Shown in pieces: positions 40,935 to 49,900 of a stretch of 64,000 bases of DNA. Position 1 is the first letter of the stretch. The number at the start of each line of letters is the position of its first letter. Source of the stretch: CAYUPI01 sp964446585 (GTDB lineage: Bacteria; Verrucomicrobiota; Verrucomicrobiia; Limisphaerales; UBA8199); contig CAYUPI010000006.1 in the NCBI GenBank assembly GCA_964446585.1, positions 62,001 to 126,000 on the forward strand, given 5' to 3'. The notes below the pieces were generated by a model. The model was not told the DNA's origin, ran no database searches, and was given only the letters and a program-made list of their open reading frames with translations. Position numbers and translations under genes: made by a program.

Positions 40935-41372
40935 ATGAAATCTCTTGTTTTCTCTTTAGCCGCTAGCATTGCGTTCTCAACCTTCGCGCAACAATATTCC
41001 ATCGGTTGGTACACAATCGCCGGCGGCGGCGGCACGAGCAGCAACGCCCAGTACTCCGTACTCGGCACCATCGGTCAGGCCGATGCTGGCACGATGAGCG
41101 GTGGAAGTTTTTCCGTGACGGACGGATTTTGGAGTCTGATTTCTGTTGACCAAACCCCAAACGTACCGCCCTTGACCATCACGCATGTGGGCAATAATGT
41201 CACCGTCTCCTGGCCCAATACCGGCAGTTACACTTTGCAGCAAAACAGCAACATCGCCATCTCCAGTGGATGGAGGGCGAGCAGCTTCACTATCATCACC
41301 ACCAACGGCACCAACAGCGTCGCCATTTCGCCGCCGACCGGGAACCTGTTCTTTCGCCTGACCAACCCGTAG
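40935..41372 (+). CDS. Small exported protein (SVDQTPNV-type surface protein)
   Basis: This 145-residue protein has a signal peptide (MKSLVFSLAASIAFSTFAQQ). The body has the motif YSIGWYTIAGGGGTSSNAQY then SVLGTIGQADAGTMSGGSFS and VTDGFW, which I associate with verrucomicrobial secreted proteins, followed by a beta-sandwich-like segment (LTITHVGNNVTVSWPNTGSY then TLQQNSNI). Function is unknown. It starts 12 bases after the fibre gene and is surely cotranscribed with it, so it may be a partner in surface assembly. Confidence 0.75.
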   Translation: MKSLVFSLAASIAFSTFAQQYSIGWYTIAGGGGTSSNAQYSVLGTIGQADAGTMSGGSFSVTDGFWSLISVDQTPNVPPLTITHVGNNVTVSWPNTGSYTLQQNSNIAISSGWRASSFTIITTNGTNSVAISPPTGNLFFRLTNP

Positions 41373-41622
41373 GGACTTTGCCATTATCAGGTGTTGGCGC
41401 GTGAACGAATTACCTGACCTGCCTGCCTTCCGGCACAAATGTCTTGTGCAGTGTCTTTCCACGAACGGCATGCGGTTGGGTTCATCCGAGCAAGCCAGTG
41501 AAGAAGCGCTACCTCGTTTTTGACCTTGCAACCCGACTGGAAATGGACAATGTTTCCGCCTCGCAAAGGTTCCGAAAAGACCCTGCAGATCAGTGATTTT
41601 CAGCGGTCTTCCAGCGAGGGTC

Positions 41623-41697
41623 GCGCGGTTAGCTCAGTGGTAGAGCACTTCCTTGACACGGAAGGGGTCAGAGGTTCGAACCCTCTATCGCGCACCA
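41623..41697 (+). tRNA. tRNA-Val(GAC)
   Basis: The cloverleaf is complete: acceptor GCGCGGT with ATCGCGC, D stem GCTC/GAGC, anticodon stem CTTCC/GGAAG with loop TTGACAC, and T arm AGAGG-TTCGAAC-CCTCT. The anticodon GAC reads GUC/GUU valine codons. CCA is encoded at 41695-41697. The last A is also the first base of the ATG of the next gene. Confidence 0.97.
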
Positions 41698-42446
41698 TGT
41701 TTCTGACTGTGAAGACGAAGGTTCCTCTGACGACGATTTTTGTCATGGCGCTGCTGGGCGCGTCCAGCGCTGCGCGTGCCGAGTTTGTGGCCTCGCTTTT
41801 CAGCGGCATGGCGTTAACCGAGAATAATGATTTGCGCCTGAAACAGAACAGCGGCACGGACCTGACGTTTCATGGCGTTTCCTATGACGGCAAAGACTTT
41901 CAGTCGCCTATCTACTATGGCGCACGACTGACTTACTTTCTTTCCGAAAAATCTCACTGGGGTTTCGGGCTTGAGTTTTTTCACGCCAAGCTCTATCTGA
42001 ATACCGACGAAACGGTTCGTGTAACTGGCACTCGCGACGGCGCGCGGGTCGATGACCACGAACGAGTGGGCGACACCATCGAGGCGTTCAATATGTCCCA
42101 CGGCTTTAATTTTCTAACGGCCGACGCGATGTACCGCTGGTTCCTGGGTCAACGCGGGCAGGATTTTCTGGGGCGCTTCCAGCCTTACGTCGGGGCGGGA
42201 ATTGGAGCGGTCATTCCCCATGTGGAGTCAACTATTGGGGGAGTTCATTTTGAGCAATACCAATGGCACGGCCCGGGGGTCCAATTCTTCACGGGATTGA
42301 ACTTTGACCTGGCCCGGCACTGGTCACTCTTTGTCGAATATAAAATGTCCTACACCGACCTCGACCATCTCAGCATCCCCGGCGGCTCGATCGACCTTAC
42401 ACCGTGGACCCACCACCTGGTGACGGGCCTTTCATTTCGCTTCTGA
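41697..42446 (+). CDS. Outer-membrane beta-barrel protein
   Basis: This 249-residue protein has a signal peptide (KTKVPLTTIFVMALLGASSA then ARA). Alternating amphipathic strands follow (YYGARLTYFLSEKSHWGFGL; FQPYVGAGIGAVIPHVESTI; FFTGLNFDLARHWSLFVEYK), ending HHLVTGLSFRF with the terminal Phe typical of BAM substrates. It is an OmpA-like or OmpW-like eight-strand barrel; its function is unknown. The ATG 41697 overlaps the 3' end of tRNA-Val by one base, so the start may instead be the GTG at 41709. The gene runs within four bases of the convergent PAP2 gene. Confidence 0.82.
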   Translation: MFLTVKTKVPLTTIFVMALLGASSAARAEFVASLFSGMALTENNDLRLKQNSGTDLTFHGVSYDGKDFQSPIYYGARLTYFLSEKSHWGFGLEFFHAKLYLNTDETVRVTGTRDGARVDDHERVGDTIEAFNMSHGFNFLTADAMYRWFLGQRGQDFLGRFQPYVGAGIGAVIPHVESTIGGVHFEQYQWHGPGVQFFTGLNFDLARHWSLFVEYKMSYTDLDHLSIPGGSIDLTPWTHHLVTGLSFRF

Positions 42447-42450
42447 ACTT

Positions 42451-43041
42451 CTACCAACTCCGGCTCAACCTGATGCCATAGTACCCGTCCGCCGCTTCGG
42501 CTTGAACATGCCAGCCTTTGTAAGGGCGCGTGAAGATATAGCTGCTGACAATGCCGATAGCTGCGCCAGCCAGCACATCATGCGGATAATGCTCGCGGGC
42601 CTCGACTCGACTGTAAGCGACGAATGACGCGACCCCGTATGCGGGCACGCCATACTCCCAACCATAACGCTTGCGGATAAACTCGGCTGCGGAGAAGGAA
42701 ATCGACGTGTGTGCCGATGGAAAAGATTGAGTGCCACCATTGGGCCGTCTTTCGTCAACGGTGGATTTGAGGCCGTAGGTCACACCGAGCGTGAGCGCGG
42801 CTGATTCTCCGAACTGCAAGGCGCCCTCGCCGTCGCAGTGAGCAAGCGTGAAGCCGGCTGCTGTTCCAGGCAGCACGTACTGCAAAATGTCGCCTGCGGA
42901 TGCAATAATATCCTCTGCACCCGCGTTGATGCCAATGGCGAGGAACAGCACAAGTCCAACGAACCAACCGGCGGCAAGCCGAACAGAAATCGGCAATGGC
43001 GCGGCCAGTCGAAGAAGGAAAGGCAGCAACGATCTTTTCAT
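42451..43041 (-). CDS. PAP2-family membrane phosphatase
   Basis: This 196-residue membrane protein carries the three PAP2 signature parts: KSTVDERRPNGG (Lys-x6-Arg-Pro), SFPSAHTS (Pro-Ser-Gly/Ala-His) and SRVEAREHYPHDVLAGAAIG (Ser-Arg-x5-His-x3-Asp). These make the acid phosphatase/lipid phosphatase active site. Hydrophobic segments flank each motif. It may act on undecaprenyl diphosphate or phosphatidylglycerol phosphate. Convergent with the beta-barrel gene, with only four bases between stops. Confidence 0.92.
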   Translation of the reverse strand: MKRSLLPFLLRLAAPLPISVRLAAGWFVGLVLFLAIGINAGAEDIIASAGDILQYVLPGTAAGFTLAHCDGEGALQFGESAALTLGVTYGLKSTVDERRPNGGTQSFPSAHTSISFSAAEFIRKRYGWEYGVPAYGVASFVAYSRVEAREHYPHDVLAGAAIGIVSSYIFTRPYKGWHVQAEAADGYYGIRLSRSW

Positions 43042-43106
43042 TCTGCCCGCGCCGGTAATCCAGACAGGAGATCGGGTGCGTGTAAAGAACTAACCGAAAC
43101 TCTACG

Positions 43107-45623
43107 TTAAGGAGCGGCGGCGAACTTCAGTCCCTCCATGTGCGAGCCGTCCGGTTTCACCACTCGTACGCAGAATTCCCAGCCGAGATTGTTCTGGGTC
43201 ACCTTCAGCCGCAACTCATTCCAGCCGGCGTTCAAGTTGACGTTGGCCTTGTCCGAACCGGGTTGCAGCGGGCGAGCGACGTTATGCGCGTGAACCATCT
43301 CGCCGTTGAGCCAAACTTTAACGCCGTCATCGCTGCCGAGTTCGAGTAGAGCCGCCTGCTTGCTCTCGGAGTAAATCCGTGTACGCGCGTAAGCGACGCA
43401 TTGTTCACCGCCCAAGTGCTTGAGCAGATCCATCACGCCCGGGCGAGAGGGATCTGCGCCTGCAGGCAAAGGACGCCAATTCACATCGGTTGTTTCCTTG
43501 CTCGGAGCGCCAGCCTCAGACGGACTCGCGGGCGGGCTTGCCGCGCCTTGCGCTGAACCGTCCTCCGGCGCGAAAGCAATGTCAAACAAAGCTGCGTAAT
43601 CCTTCCCGGCTTGCCGATAAGGACCGGCGACCATCCACGAGGTGATGAACTCGACTCTCGAATGGACCTGTTTGAGCACCGCCTCCGCAGCCTGGTGCGT
43701 GGCAGCGTCCGTGGCCAAGGCGAGGACTTTTTTGAGCGCCGCCGTCACCGAAGCATCCGCGCCAGGCAAGGTCGGAGCGATCTTGATCACGGCCCGGGCC
43801 GCCTCGGCCTGCACTCCTGCCTCGTCGAGGAGCGCTGCGCTCAGCGCTAGCGCTTCCGAGTCTGCTATCTCGGCCAGGCCGGCCAGAACCATCCGTTTCT
43901 GGGCAGCCGAAGGGTTGCCGGTCAGCAACTCTTTCAGGGGCACGAGCCGGGCAGCATTGGATAACCTGGCGCCTTCCTCCTGACTCGTCAGCCGGACGCA
44001 AGCGGCTGTGGCCAGTGCGCGTAGATTTTCTTCCGGCGCGGTCCTGGCGATTTTCAAAACGTCGGGCAACAACTCGGCGTCGTGCGTGTCACAAAGCGCG
44101 TGCATCGCCGCCTGCCGAATGCCGGGGTCGGAGTCGGCACTGGCATTTCTCAAAGCCAACCGAGTCCTGGCATCGCTCAAGCCGCTGCACACTGGCAATA
44201 AAGAAATCCGCACAGGGGCCGGACTGTCTTCGAGGGCTCCCACCAGCGGTGCGAGGTCCACGTGTCGGTTCATGGACTGAAGGCGCTGCAAAACGGCGCT
44301 GAGAGCCTCGACAGCCTCGGAGCGCGCCGTTTCGTTCTTGCCATCAACCACCAGATGAACCAGCGCCACCACATCGCGTTCATCAGCCAGCGTTGCCAGG
44401 GCCCGAAGCGCAGCCTGTCGGACCGAATCGGAATCCTCGCGCGCCAATTGGAGGAGTTTCGGCACCGCCGCTGAATCCGCTCGTTCGCCCAAGGCCCGAG
44501 CCAGTTCGGCCTGGACTTTCGGGCCGGTCACGGCCAGCCGCGCGAGCATCGCTGCAGTCGGTATGCCAAGAAGCAGCTCGACCAGGGCCTGCCGGGCCAC
44601 TGCTTGCTCCTCGGCATCTCCGGATGCGGCGGCTTCCGCCAACAACAGGACGATCGAATCATCCCCCAATCGACCGAGCGCCCGGAGCGCGGCCACCCGC
44701 ACCGCCCCTCGGCTGTTTCGGGCCAGCGCCGCAATCGCCGGGGCCGCGGCGTAATCGCGGCGCTGCACAAGCCCTTCGATCAAACTAATCTGAACCTGGG
44801 GCGATACCCTTGGCAGCAGATTTAGGAATGTTCGCTCCGCGCCAGGAAACTCGGCTCCCGGCACCAACTGCAGCGCTGCAGTGCGTTTAGGGCCAGCGGC
44901 GCCGGTCAGCGACTCGGTAAACAGGGCCTGGGCCTCGGGACCGGCGGCACGGAGCAATCCCGCGTGGGCAGCGATCCGGACGGGCTCGTTCGTTTCGGCT
45001 GCATAAATTCGCCTGAATAACGCTCGTGCTTCGGAGGTTTTGCCGCCTGTTAGCCAACGATTGGCACTCCGCAGCAAGGCATCTACGCAAGAGTCGTGGC
45101 CCGGACTTGAGGAGGTACGTTGGGCGATTTCCAGCGCCTGGACGGCGGCCGGAGTAGCGATTTCACCGAGAGCGTAAGCGGCGGCGGCTTTGGTCTCATC
45201 CCCGCGTGCGGCAGCCGCCTCCTGCTGCGCTGACAATAGCTTCGCCAGGGGCGGCACGGATTGCGCTTCGCGGCGGACCGCAAGCGAATCGATGATCCCG
45301 ACCCGCGTCAGACCCGAGGTCGTATCCAGGGCGTGGACCAGGGCGGCGCCGGCTTGCGGTGACGACAATGATTCGAGCGCATAGCGTGCGGAATGGGACA
45401 GTTGTTCATCGGCAAGCAAAGTGGCCAACCCCGGAATGCAAGCCTCCGTCCCAATGCGCTTAAGCTGCGCGCAGGCGGCGTCCTTTTCCTGGGGAGTCGC
45501 TCCGGACTGCAAAACGCGGATCAACTGCGGTTCATCTGTGCCGGCCGCGCCCGCTTCGGCAGACTCGCCGCGCCCACTCACCAGCACGAGAGCGACCGCC
45601 AGTCCGAGTATTCCAGACTTCAT
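43107..45623 (-). CDS. Secreted HEAT-repeat protein with C-terminal jelly-roll domain
   Basis: The 838-residue protein starts at ATG 45623, preceded by AAGGAG, with a signal peptide (MKSGILGLAVALVLVSGRGE). HEAT-type helical repeats run from about 30 to 640, for example VRVAALRALGRLGDDSIVLL, VRQAALRALATLADERDVVA and ARSEAVEALSAVLQRL. The last 170 residues (FITSWMVAGPYRQAGKDYA...LLELGSDDGVKVWLNGEMVH...NLNAGWNELRLKVTQ) look like a sugar-binding jelly roll. No enzyme motif is visible. It begins seven bases after the Gfo/Idh stop, so the pair is one operon, mirrored by the pair at 54-58 kb. Confidence 0.85.
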   Translation of the reverse strand: MKSGILGLAVALVLVSGRGESAEAGAAGTDEPQLIRVLQSGATPQEKDAACAQLKRIGTEACIPGLATLLADEQLSHSARYALESLSSPQAGAALVHALDTTSGLTRVGIIDSLAVRREAQSVPPLAKLLSAQQEAAAARGDETKAAAAYALGEIATPAAVQALEIAQRTSSSPGHDSCVDALLRSANRWLTGGKTSEARALFRRIYAAETNEPVRIAAHAGLLRAAGPEAQALFTESLTGAAGPKRTAALQLVPGAEFPGAERTFLNLLPRVSPQVQISLIEGLVQRRDYAAAPAIAALARNSRGAVRVAALRALGRLGDDSIVLLLAEAAASGDAEEQAVARQALVELLLGIPTAAMLARLAVTGPKVQAELARALGERADSAAVPKLLQLAREDSDSVRQAALRALATLADERDVVALVHLVVDGKNETARSEAVEALSAVLQRLQSMNRHVDLAPLVGALEDSPAPVRISLLPVCSGLSDARTRLALRNASADSDPGIRQAAMHALCDTHDAELLPDVLKIARTAPEENLRALATAACVRLTSQEEGARLSNAARLVPLKELLTGNPSAAQKRMVLAGLAEIADSEALALSAALLDEAGVQAEAARAVIKIAPTLPGADASVTAALKKVLALATDAATHQAAEAVLKQVHSRVEFITSWMVAGPYRQAGKDYAALFDIAFAPEDGSAQGAASPPASPSEAGAPSKETTDVNWRPLPAGADPSRPGVMDLLKHLGGEQCVAYARTRIYSESKQAALLELGSDDGVKVWLNGEMVHAHNVARPLQPGSDKANVNLNAGWNELRLKVTQNNLGWEFCVRVVKPDGSHMEGLKFAAAP

Positions 45624-45630
45624 AGCTCCT

Positions 45631-46938
45631 TCAAACCCGCCACGGCGGACGTTTCGCAATCGACAGCATCCGGTTGGCTTCGTCGTCGTTGATGAACTGT
45701 TCGGCTTTGGAATCCCATTTCAACGCGCGGCGCAATTGTTTGGCGACGCCGCCCAAGAGCAGTGCGCTGGCGGCGCGATGAGCCACGCTCACATTGCAGA
45801 TGGTGGGCTGCCGCGTGCGCACACAGTGCAGGAAATTGCCCGAATGACTGTCGCTGCGGTAAAGGTGCGTCTCGTTGGGCCGCAGCGGTTCGCGGACAAT
45901 GTCCGGAGGGTCGGACACCAGCGCTGAGCGATCCACGGCGATGCGGCCATTCGTTCCCACAAAACACCCGCCGCCCTCGCCGCCCACCGGCTCGCCTGGA
46001 TAACCCTCCCCAAAAACGACAACGCCGCTCGCATAGGTGTAGCAGGAGCGGTCGCCCTTCATGAAAATTTCCACTGGCCCGGTTTCGTCCGCATCCGCGG
46101 CCCATTGCACGATGTCGTAATGATGCTGGCCCCAATTGAGCTCGCCGATATCAAACGGGTGCGGTCCCACGTTTCCGTTGAATGGGATCATCGGTGCCGG
46201 GCCAAGGAACAAATCGTAATCAAAACCCTCCGGCACCGGGCGCCCCGCGCCGAAGCGCGGCGGCCAGAAAATCGCTCCGCCGTCACGATAAGCATAGATG
46301 GCTTTGAGATTTCCGATCCGCCCGCTGCGCACGAATTCGCAAGCCATGCGAAATTTGCCGCCGTATTCGCTGCGCTGCTGCGTGCCTGCCTGATACACGC
46401 GCGCGTAACGGCGAACGGCTTCGTACACCGCCCGGCTTTCCTGGACGGTGCAGGCGGTCGGTTTTTCGCAATAAATATCCTTCCCGGCCGTCGCGGCCAT
46501 AACCGCCATCGTGGCATGCCAGTGGGCCGGAGTGGCAATCAAGACCGCGTCGATGTCCGGCCGCGCCAGCACCTCGCGAAAATCGCGATACGCCTGGCAA
46601 GCTCGGTAATTGCCTGGCCCAAAGACTTCTGCATAACGCTCGTTCACGCGGCGGGCGGCCCTCTCGCGCCGCTCACGCCATACATCGCACACGGCCAGTA
46701 CTTGAACGTCGTTGCGGCCCGCATATCCACCCGCCACATAAGTCCAGGCCCCGCCGAGTAAATGACCGCCGCCCTGTCCGCCGACGCCGATGAAACCCAT
46801 CGTGATGCGCTCGCTGGGCGAGACTGCTCCCGCTCGTCCCAGAGCGGAAGCAGGAATGAGCGCAGGCGCCGCCGCTGCCGTGCCCAGCGCGGTGCCGACA
46901 CGGCCCAGGAAGCGGCGACGCGTAATTGTTCGAGTCAT
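45631..46938 (-). CDS. Tat-exported Gfo/Idh/MocA-family oxidoreductase
   Basis: The 435-residue protein starts at ATG 46938 with a Tat signal (TITRRRFLGRVGTALGTAAA). The Rossmann region is TMGFIGVGGQGGG, with VLAVCDVWRERRERA and the signature CEKPTACTV near residue 165. The segment LARPDIDAVLIATPAHWHA and the closing NDDEANRML...PPWRV are shared with the paralogue at 54.3 kb. The substrate is not determined. Such Tat-exported forms are abundant in planctomycetes and verrucomicrobia and are thought to act on glycan sugars outside the cytoplasm. It heads an operon with the HEAT protein. Confidence 0.93.
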   Translation of the reverse strand: MTRTITRRRFLGRVGTALGTAAAAPALIPASALGRAGAVSPSERITMGFIGVGGQGGGHLLGGAWTYVAGGYAGRNDVQVLAVCDVWRERRERAARRVNERYAEVFGPGNYRACQAYRDFREVLARPDIDAVLIATPAHWHATMAVMAATAGKDIYCEKPTACTVQESRAVYEAVRRYARVYQAGTQQRSEYGGKFRMACEFVRSGRIGNLKAIYAYRDGGAIFWPPRFGAGRPVPEGFDYDLFLGPAPMIPFNGNVGPHPFDIGELNWGQHHYDIVQWAADADETGPVEIFMKGDRSCYTYASGVVVFGEGYPGEPVGGEGGGCFVGTNGRIAVDRSALVSDPPDIVREPLRPNETHLYRSDSHSGNFLHCVRTRQPTICNVSVAHRAASALLLGGVAKQLRRALKWDSKAEQFINDDEANRMLSIAKRPPWRV

Positions 46939-47359
46939 ATCGTCGTTGCTCGGCAGGCTAAGCACTATCCACGCAGCAGACAACCACGAATCGACGCGAA
47001 CCAACACGAATTTCCTGCGCTGGCTGCCCGCACAGCCCGAACTTGAACCAGTCGCCCTCAGGGTCAGTCCCACTTCTACCACGAGCACCGCTCATGTCCC
47101 CGTTCCATTGGGTCTATTGGTGTGCATTAGTGGTTCAACTTCAGAGTGGCGGACCCGTCCCTAACGACCAGAAATCTTGTAACGCACTGTCACATATTCG
47201 GATTTCGGACTTCGGGCTTCTTCTCGCCGCGCTGACGCGCTGTCGCACGCGCCGCGCTCCGCGCTTGTCGCAGCGGGGCGGGTCGGCCTTCGGATTTCCT
47301 TCGCCTTTCGGGCTTCTTTCGGCCCTCGGATTTCGCCCTTCGGATTTTTTCTGCTGCCC
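46939..47359. other. Intergenic region made largely of repeats
   Basis: The 421-base region between moeA and the Gfo/Idh gene holds no gene. Near 46980-47013 are CACGAATCGACGCGAAC-type units (ACGAAN9 spacing). From about 47197 there are TTCGGA/TTCGGG units described separately. The remainder is GC-rich without motif. Both flanking genes are on the minus strand, so any promoter for the Gfo/Idh gene should be near 46940-47100; none is clearly recognisable. Confidence 0.5.
47197..47350. repeat. Periodic TTCGGATTTCGGG repeat near the moeA 3' end
   Basis: Two clusters (47197-47220 and 47299-47350) of seven-base units TTCGGAT, TTCGGAC, TTCGGGC flank a GC-rich segment containing GCGCGCC-type palindromes. 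It ends ten bases before the moeA stop. The unit is the same as at 29591-29636. Confidence 0.75.
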
Positions 47360-48571
47360 TCACCCTCTGTCCCATTGGATCACCTGTACGGTCGCGCCCG
47401 CGGGCAGATGGGTTTCAGGCGGCACATCAACCAGCCCATTGGCAGCGGCCAACGAGCTCAGCACGTGCGACGCCTGCAGGCCAGCCGAGAAAACCTTCCC
47501 GGACCCATCCAGTCTCACACGCATGAAATGCCGGCGCGCGCCCGGGTTGGCCAGAGGCTCTGCCAGCACGCCGGGATGTCGCGGCGGGGAAACGTCCACC
47601 GCGCCCTGCCAGCGCAACAGCGCCGGACGAGCCAGCAGCACGAAAGTCACCAGCGCAGAAACCGGATTGCCGGGTAAGCCGAACAGAAATTTTCCGCGAC
47701 AACGCCCGAACACAAACGGCCGGCCGGGCTTAATCGACACGCGCCAGAATTGCAATTCACCGCCGATCGCCTCGAATGCGCTCTTGATAAAATCCATCTC
47801 CCCGACGGAAACACCACCGGACGTCACTACCGCGTCGCACTCGCGCAGAACGGCTTCAAACGCGCCCCGCACGGTCTCCGGTGCGTCTGCCACCAGCGGA
47901 AAGATTTTAGGAACGCAGCCGCTGCGCCCCAGCAGCGCAGCCAGGCCCAGGCGATTGCTTTCGTAGATCTGGCCCGGCCCAAGGCTTTGGCCGGGCTCGC
48001 GCAATTCCGAACCCGTAGCCAGCAGCCCCACAACGGGCTGCCTTCCCACCTTGAGTTCGGCGCGGCCCGTCGCGGCCAGCAGACAAATGTGGCCGACCGT
48101 CAACACCTGGCCGGCTTCTGCGACCGTCTCCCCTTGCTTTATGTCTCCTCCTCGAACCCGGACATTCTCCCCCGGTTTGACCGCGTCGAGGATGAAAATC
48201 TCCTGTGGTTTATCAGTCTCAACCCGCGTGTCCTCCTGCATCACGACGGCATCGGCGCCTCGAGGCAACGGCGATCCGGTGAACAAGCGCACACAACTTC
48301 CGGACACCACTTCGCCGCTGAAGGTTTCTCCCGCGGCGACTCTTCCCGCCGGCCTCAAGCGTACCGGCCCGGCCGGGCTCGCCGAACTCACGTCCGCTGC
48401 CCGAACGGCATAACCATCCATTGCTGAATTGTCGAACGGGGGCAAGTCAACCGCCGAGACAACAGTTTCGTTCAGCACTCGTCCGTGCGCGCGGTCGAGC
48501 GGGACGACTTCGGTCACGGGCGGCGGCATGGCCGCTAATATGAGTGCCAGGGCTTCTTCAAACTCGAGCAT
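47360..48571 (-). CDS. moeA: Molybdopterin molybdenumtransferase MoeA
   Basis: MoeA inserts molybdate in the molybdopterin cofactor. The 403-residue protein has all family blocks: LDRAHGRVLNETVVSAVDLP, PPFDNSAMDGYAVR, LFTGSPLPRGADAVVMQEDT, VRVRGGDIKQGE, VGLLATGSEL, SGGVSVGEMDFIK and LFGLPGNPVSALVTF. The ATG at 48571 is directly at the family N-terminus. No other molybdenum-cofactor gene is in the window. It is divergent from infC across 167 bases. Confidence 0.95.
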   Translation of the reverse strand: MLEFEEALALILAAMPPPVTEVVPLDRAHGRVLNETVVSAVDLPPFDNSAMDGYAVRAADVSSASPAGPVRLRPAGRVAAGETFSGEVVSGSCVRLFTGSPLPRGADAVVMQEDTRVETDKPQEIFILDAVKPGENVRVRGGDIKQGETVAEAGQVLTVGHICLLAATGRAELKVGRQPVVGLLATGSELREPGQSLGPGQIYESNRLGLAALLGRSGCVPKIFPLVADAPETVRGAFEAVLRECDAVVTSGGVSVGEMDFIKSAFEAIGGELQFWRVSIKPGRPFVFGRCRGKFLFGLPGNPVSALVTFVLLARPALLRWQGAVDVSPPRHPGVLAEPLANPGARRHFMRVRLDGSGKVFSAGLQASHVLSSLAAANGLVDVPPETHLPAGATVQVIQWDRG

Positions 48572-48738
48572 GAAGCCAAAGTGCTCAGCTTTGAGACACG
48601 TTGCAAAATGAATTCCGCCAATTTTGTCACGAATTATTTGCTTGCGAACCCTATGATTTATGCTTAAATAGCGTGTGTTAGAACTAAAGAATGGCTGTTA
48701 CAGAACTGCATGAATAAGCTTCAACCCGCGGGGGTGTC

Positions 48739-49470
48739 TTGAGTCGCCCCTTCCCGTCACGTTCTTCTTCTCCCTCCGGTCCGTTCGTTAAGGTAAATGG
48801 GAAAATCCGTGCCCGCGAGGTCCGGGTTATTGGGCTGGATGGCAAACAACTTGGTGTTCTAGGGCTGGGCGAGGCCCTGAATTTAGCGCGGGCCAACGGC
48901 GTCGATCTCGTCGAGGTCGCTCCGAATGCGACGCCACCTGTCTGCCGCATCGTCGATTTCGGCAAGTTCCGTTACGAGCAGGCCAAGCGCGAGAAGGAAT
49001 CCAAGAAACATCAGCACGCCAATAAGGTCAAAGAGATCCAATTAAGTCCCAAGATCGATCCCCACGACCTGGGCGTAAAAATCCAGCACGCGGTCGAATT
49101 CCTGTGCGAGGACATGAAGGTCAAGGTCAACCTGAAGTTCCGCGGCCGTGAAATGGCCCACACCGAGTTCGGCTACGAAGTCGTGAACAAGTTTCTCGAG
49201 GAAATCGCCCCTTATGGCCACCCGGACTTCCAGCCCAAACTGGCCGGGCGCAATATCAACGTGATGGTCAGCCCGCTGCCCCGGAGCAAACGAGCCAGGA
49301 ATCCCCACGAAGCCATGAGCACCGCGCCACCGGCCACTCAGGCTCGGCCTGAAGCCAATCATCAGCCTCGGCCCGTCGAGAACGAATCGCCGGAGGCCCC
49401 CGCACCGGCAAAGCCCAAATCCAGCGCTTTCGTCAATAACCCCTTCGCTCAACTCGAAGCCAAAACGTAG
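48739..49470 (+). CDS. infC: Translation initiation factor IF-3
   Basis: IF-3 binds the 30S subunit and proofreads start-codon choice. The protein is 243 residues: IF3-N at about 16-88 (VNGKIRAREVRVIGLDGKQL...VDLVEVAPNATPPVCRIVDF) and IF3-C at about 94-180 (KEIQLSPKIDPHDLGVKIQH...FRGREMAHTEFGYEV). A Pro/Ala-rich tail of about 50 residues follows and is absent in E. coli. The start is TTG 48739, behind GGGGGTG; rare start codons are a known feature of infC and allow autoregulation. The usual neighbours rpmI and rplT are not downstream; a convergent toxin-antitoxin pair is. Confidence 0.96.
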   Translation: MSRPFPSRSSSPSGPFVKVNGKIRAREVRVIGLDGKQLGVLGLGEALNLARANGVDLVEVAPNATPPVCRIVDFGKFRYEQAKREKESKKHQHANKVKEIQLSPKIDPHDLGVKIQHAVEFLCEDMKVKVNLKFRGREMAHTEFGYEVVNKFLEEIAPYGHPDFQPKLAGRNINVMVSPLPRSKRARNPHEAMSTAPPATQARPEANHQPRPVENESPEAPAPAKPKSSAFVNNPFAQLEAKT

Positions 49471-49502
49471 CCGCCGGCGAATGTCTGAGACGCGGGGATC
49501 TC

Positions 49503-49832
49503 TCAGGCTGCTTGAAGTTTTTCCTTTCGGGGCACAAAGCGGATCTCAACGCGCTTATTCACCGCTTCGGCGATGCGCCTTAGCATGGTAAGCGAATGTC
49601 CCGTGTAATCTGAGTCCTCCAGTCTGCTGATGACAGACTCGGTTGTTCCGATCAGCTTGGCGAGCCGCGCCTGTGTTAAACCTGCTTGCTCTCTTAACTC
49701 GTAGATTCTTCGCGCGAGGTCGTCCTCAGCCCTTGCTGCTTCAAGTTGTGCAATCCGCTCCGGCTTGCCCTGGTAATACCGCCGATGCAGAATTTCAACT
49801 GCGTCGGAGGTCGCTCTGCTCTTCTTTGGCAT
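49503..49832 (-). CDS. XRE-family antitoxin (HigA-like)
   Basis: This 109-residue protein starts at ATG 49832, preceded by GAGGAGAG. A helix-turn-helix domain lies in the second half (LREQAGLTQARLAKLIGTTE then SVISRLEDSDY), with the N-terminal linker SDAVEILHRRYYQGKPERIA typical of antitoxins paired with RelE/HigB-type toxins. It should bind the toxin and repress the shared promoter. The toxin gene is upstream on the same strand, as expected for higBA order. The stop is 32 bases from the convergent infC stop. Confidence 0.87.
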   Translation of the reverse strand: MPKKSRATSDAVEILHRRYYQGKPERIAQLEAARAEDDLARRIYELREQAGLTQARLAKLIGTTESVISRLEDSDYTGHSLTMLRRIAEAVNKRVEIRFVPRKEKLQAA

Positions 49833-49834
49833 AC

Positions 49835-49900
49835 TCAACTCTCCTCGTAAGTGTGAGACTTAGGGTCCTTTTCAAATTTTCGTTTTCGTTCGATTGCCTT
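49835..49900 (-). pseudogene. Detached C-terminal tail of the HigB-like toxin
   Basis: Directly after the TAG at 49901-49903 the same reading frame continues for 21 codons as KAIERKRKFEKDPKSHTYEE-S and stops with TGA at 49835-49837, two bases before the antitoxin ATG. The sequence agrees with the usual ending of RelE/gp49-type toxins (E-R-A-I-R-R-K-x-F-E-x-x-P-x-x-H-T-Y-x-E). So the stop codon appears to be a recent point change, probably GAG to TAG. Confidence 0.8.
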
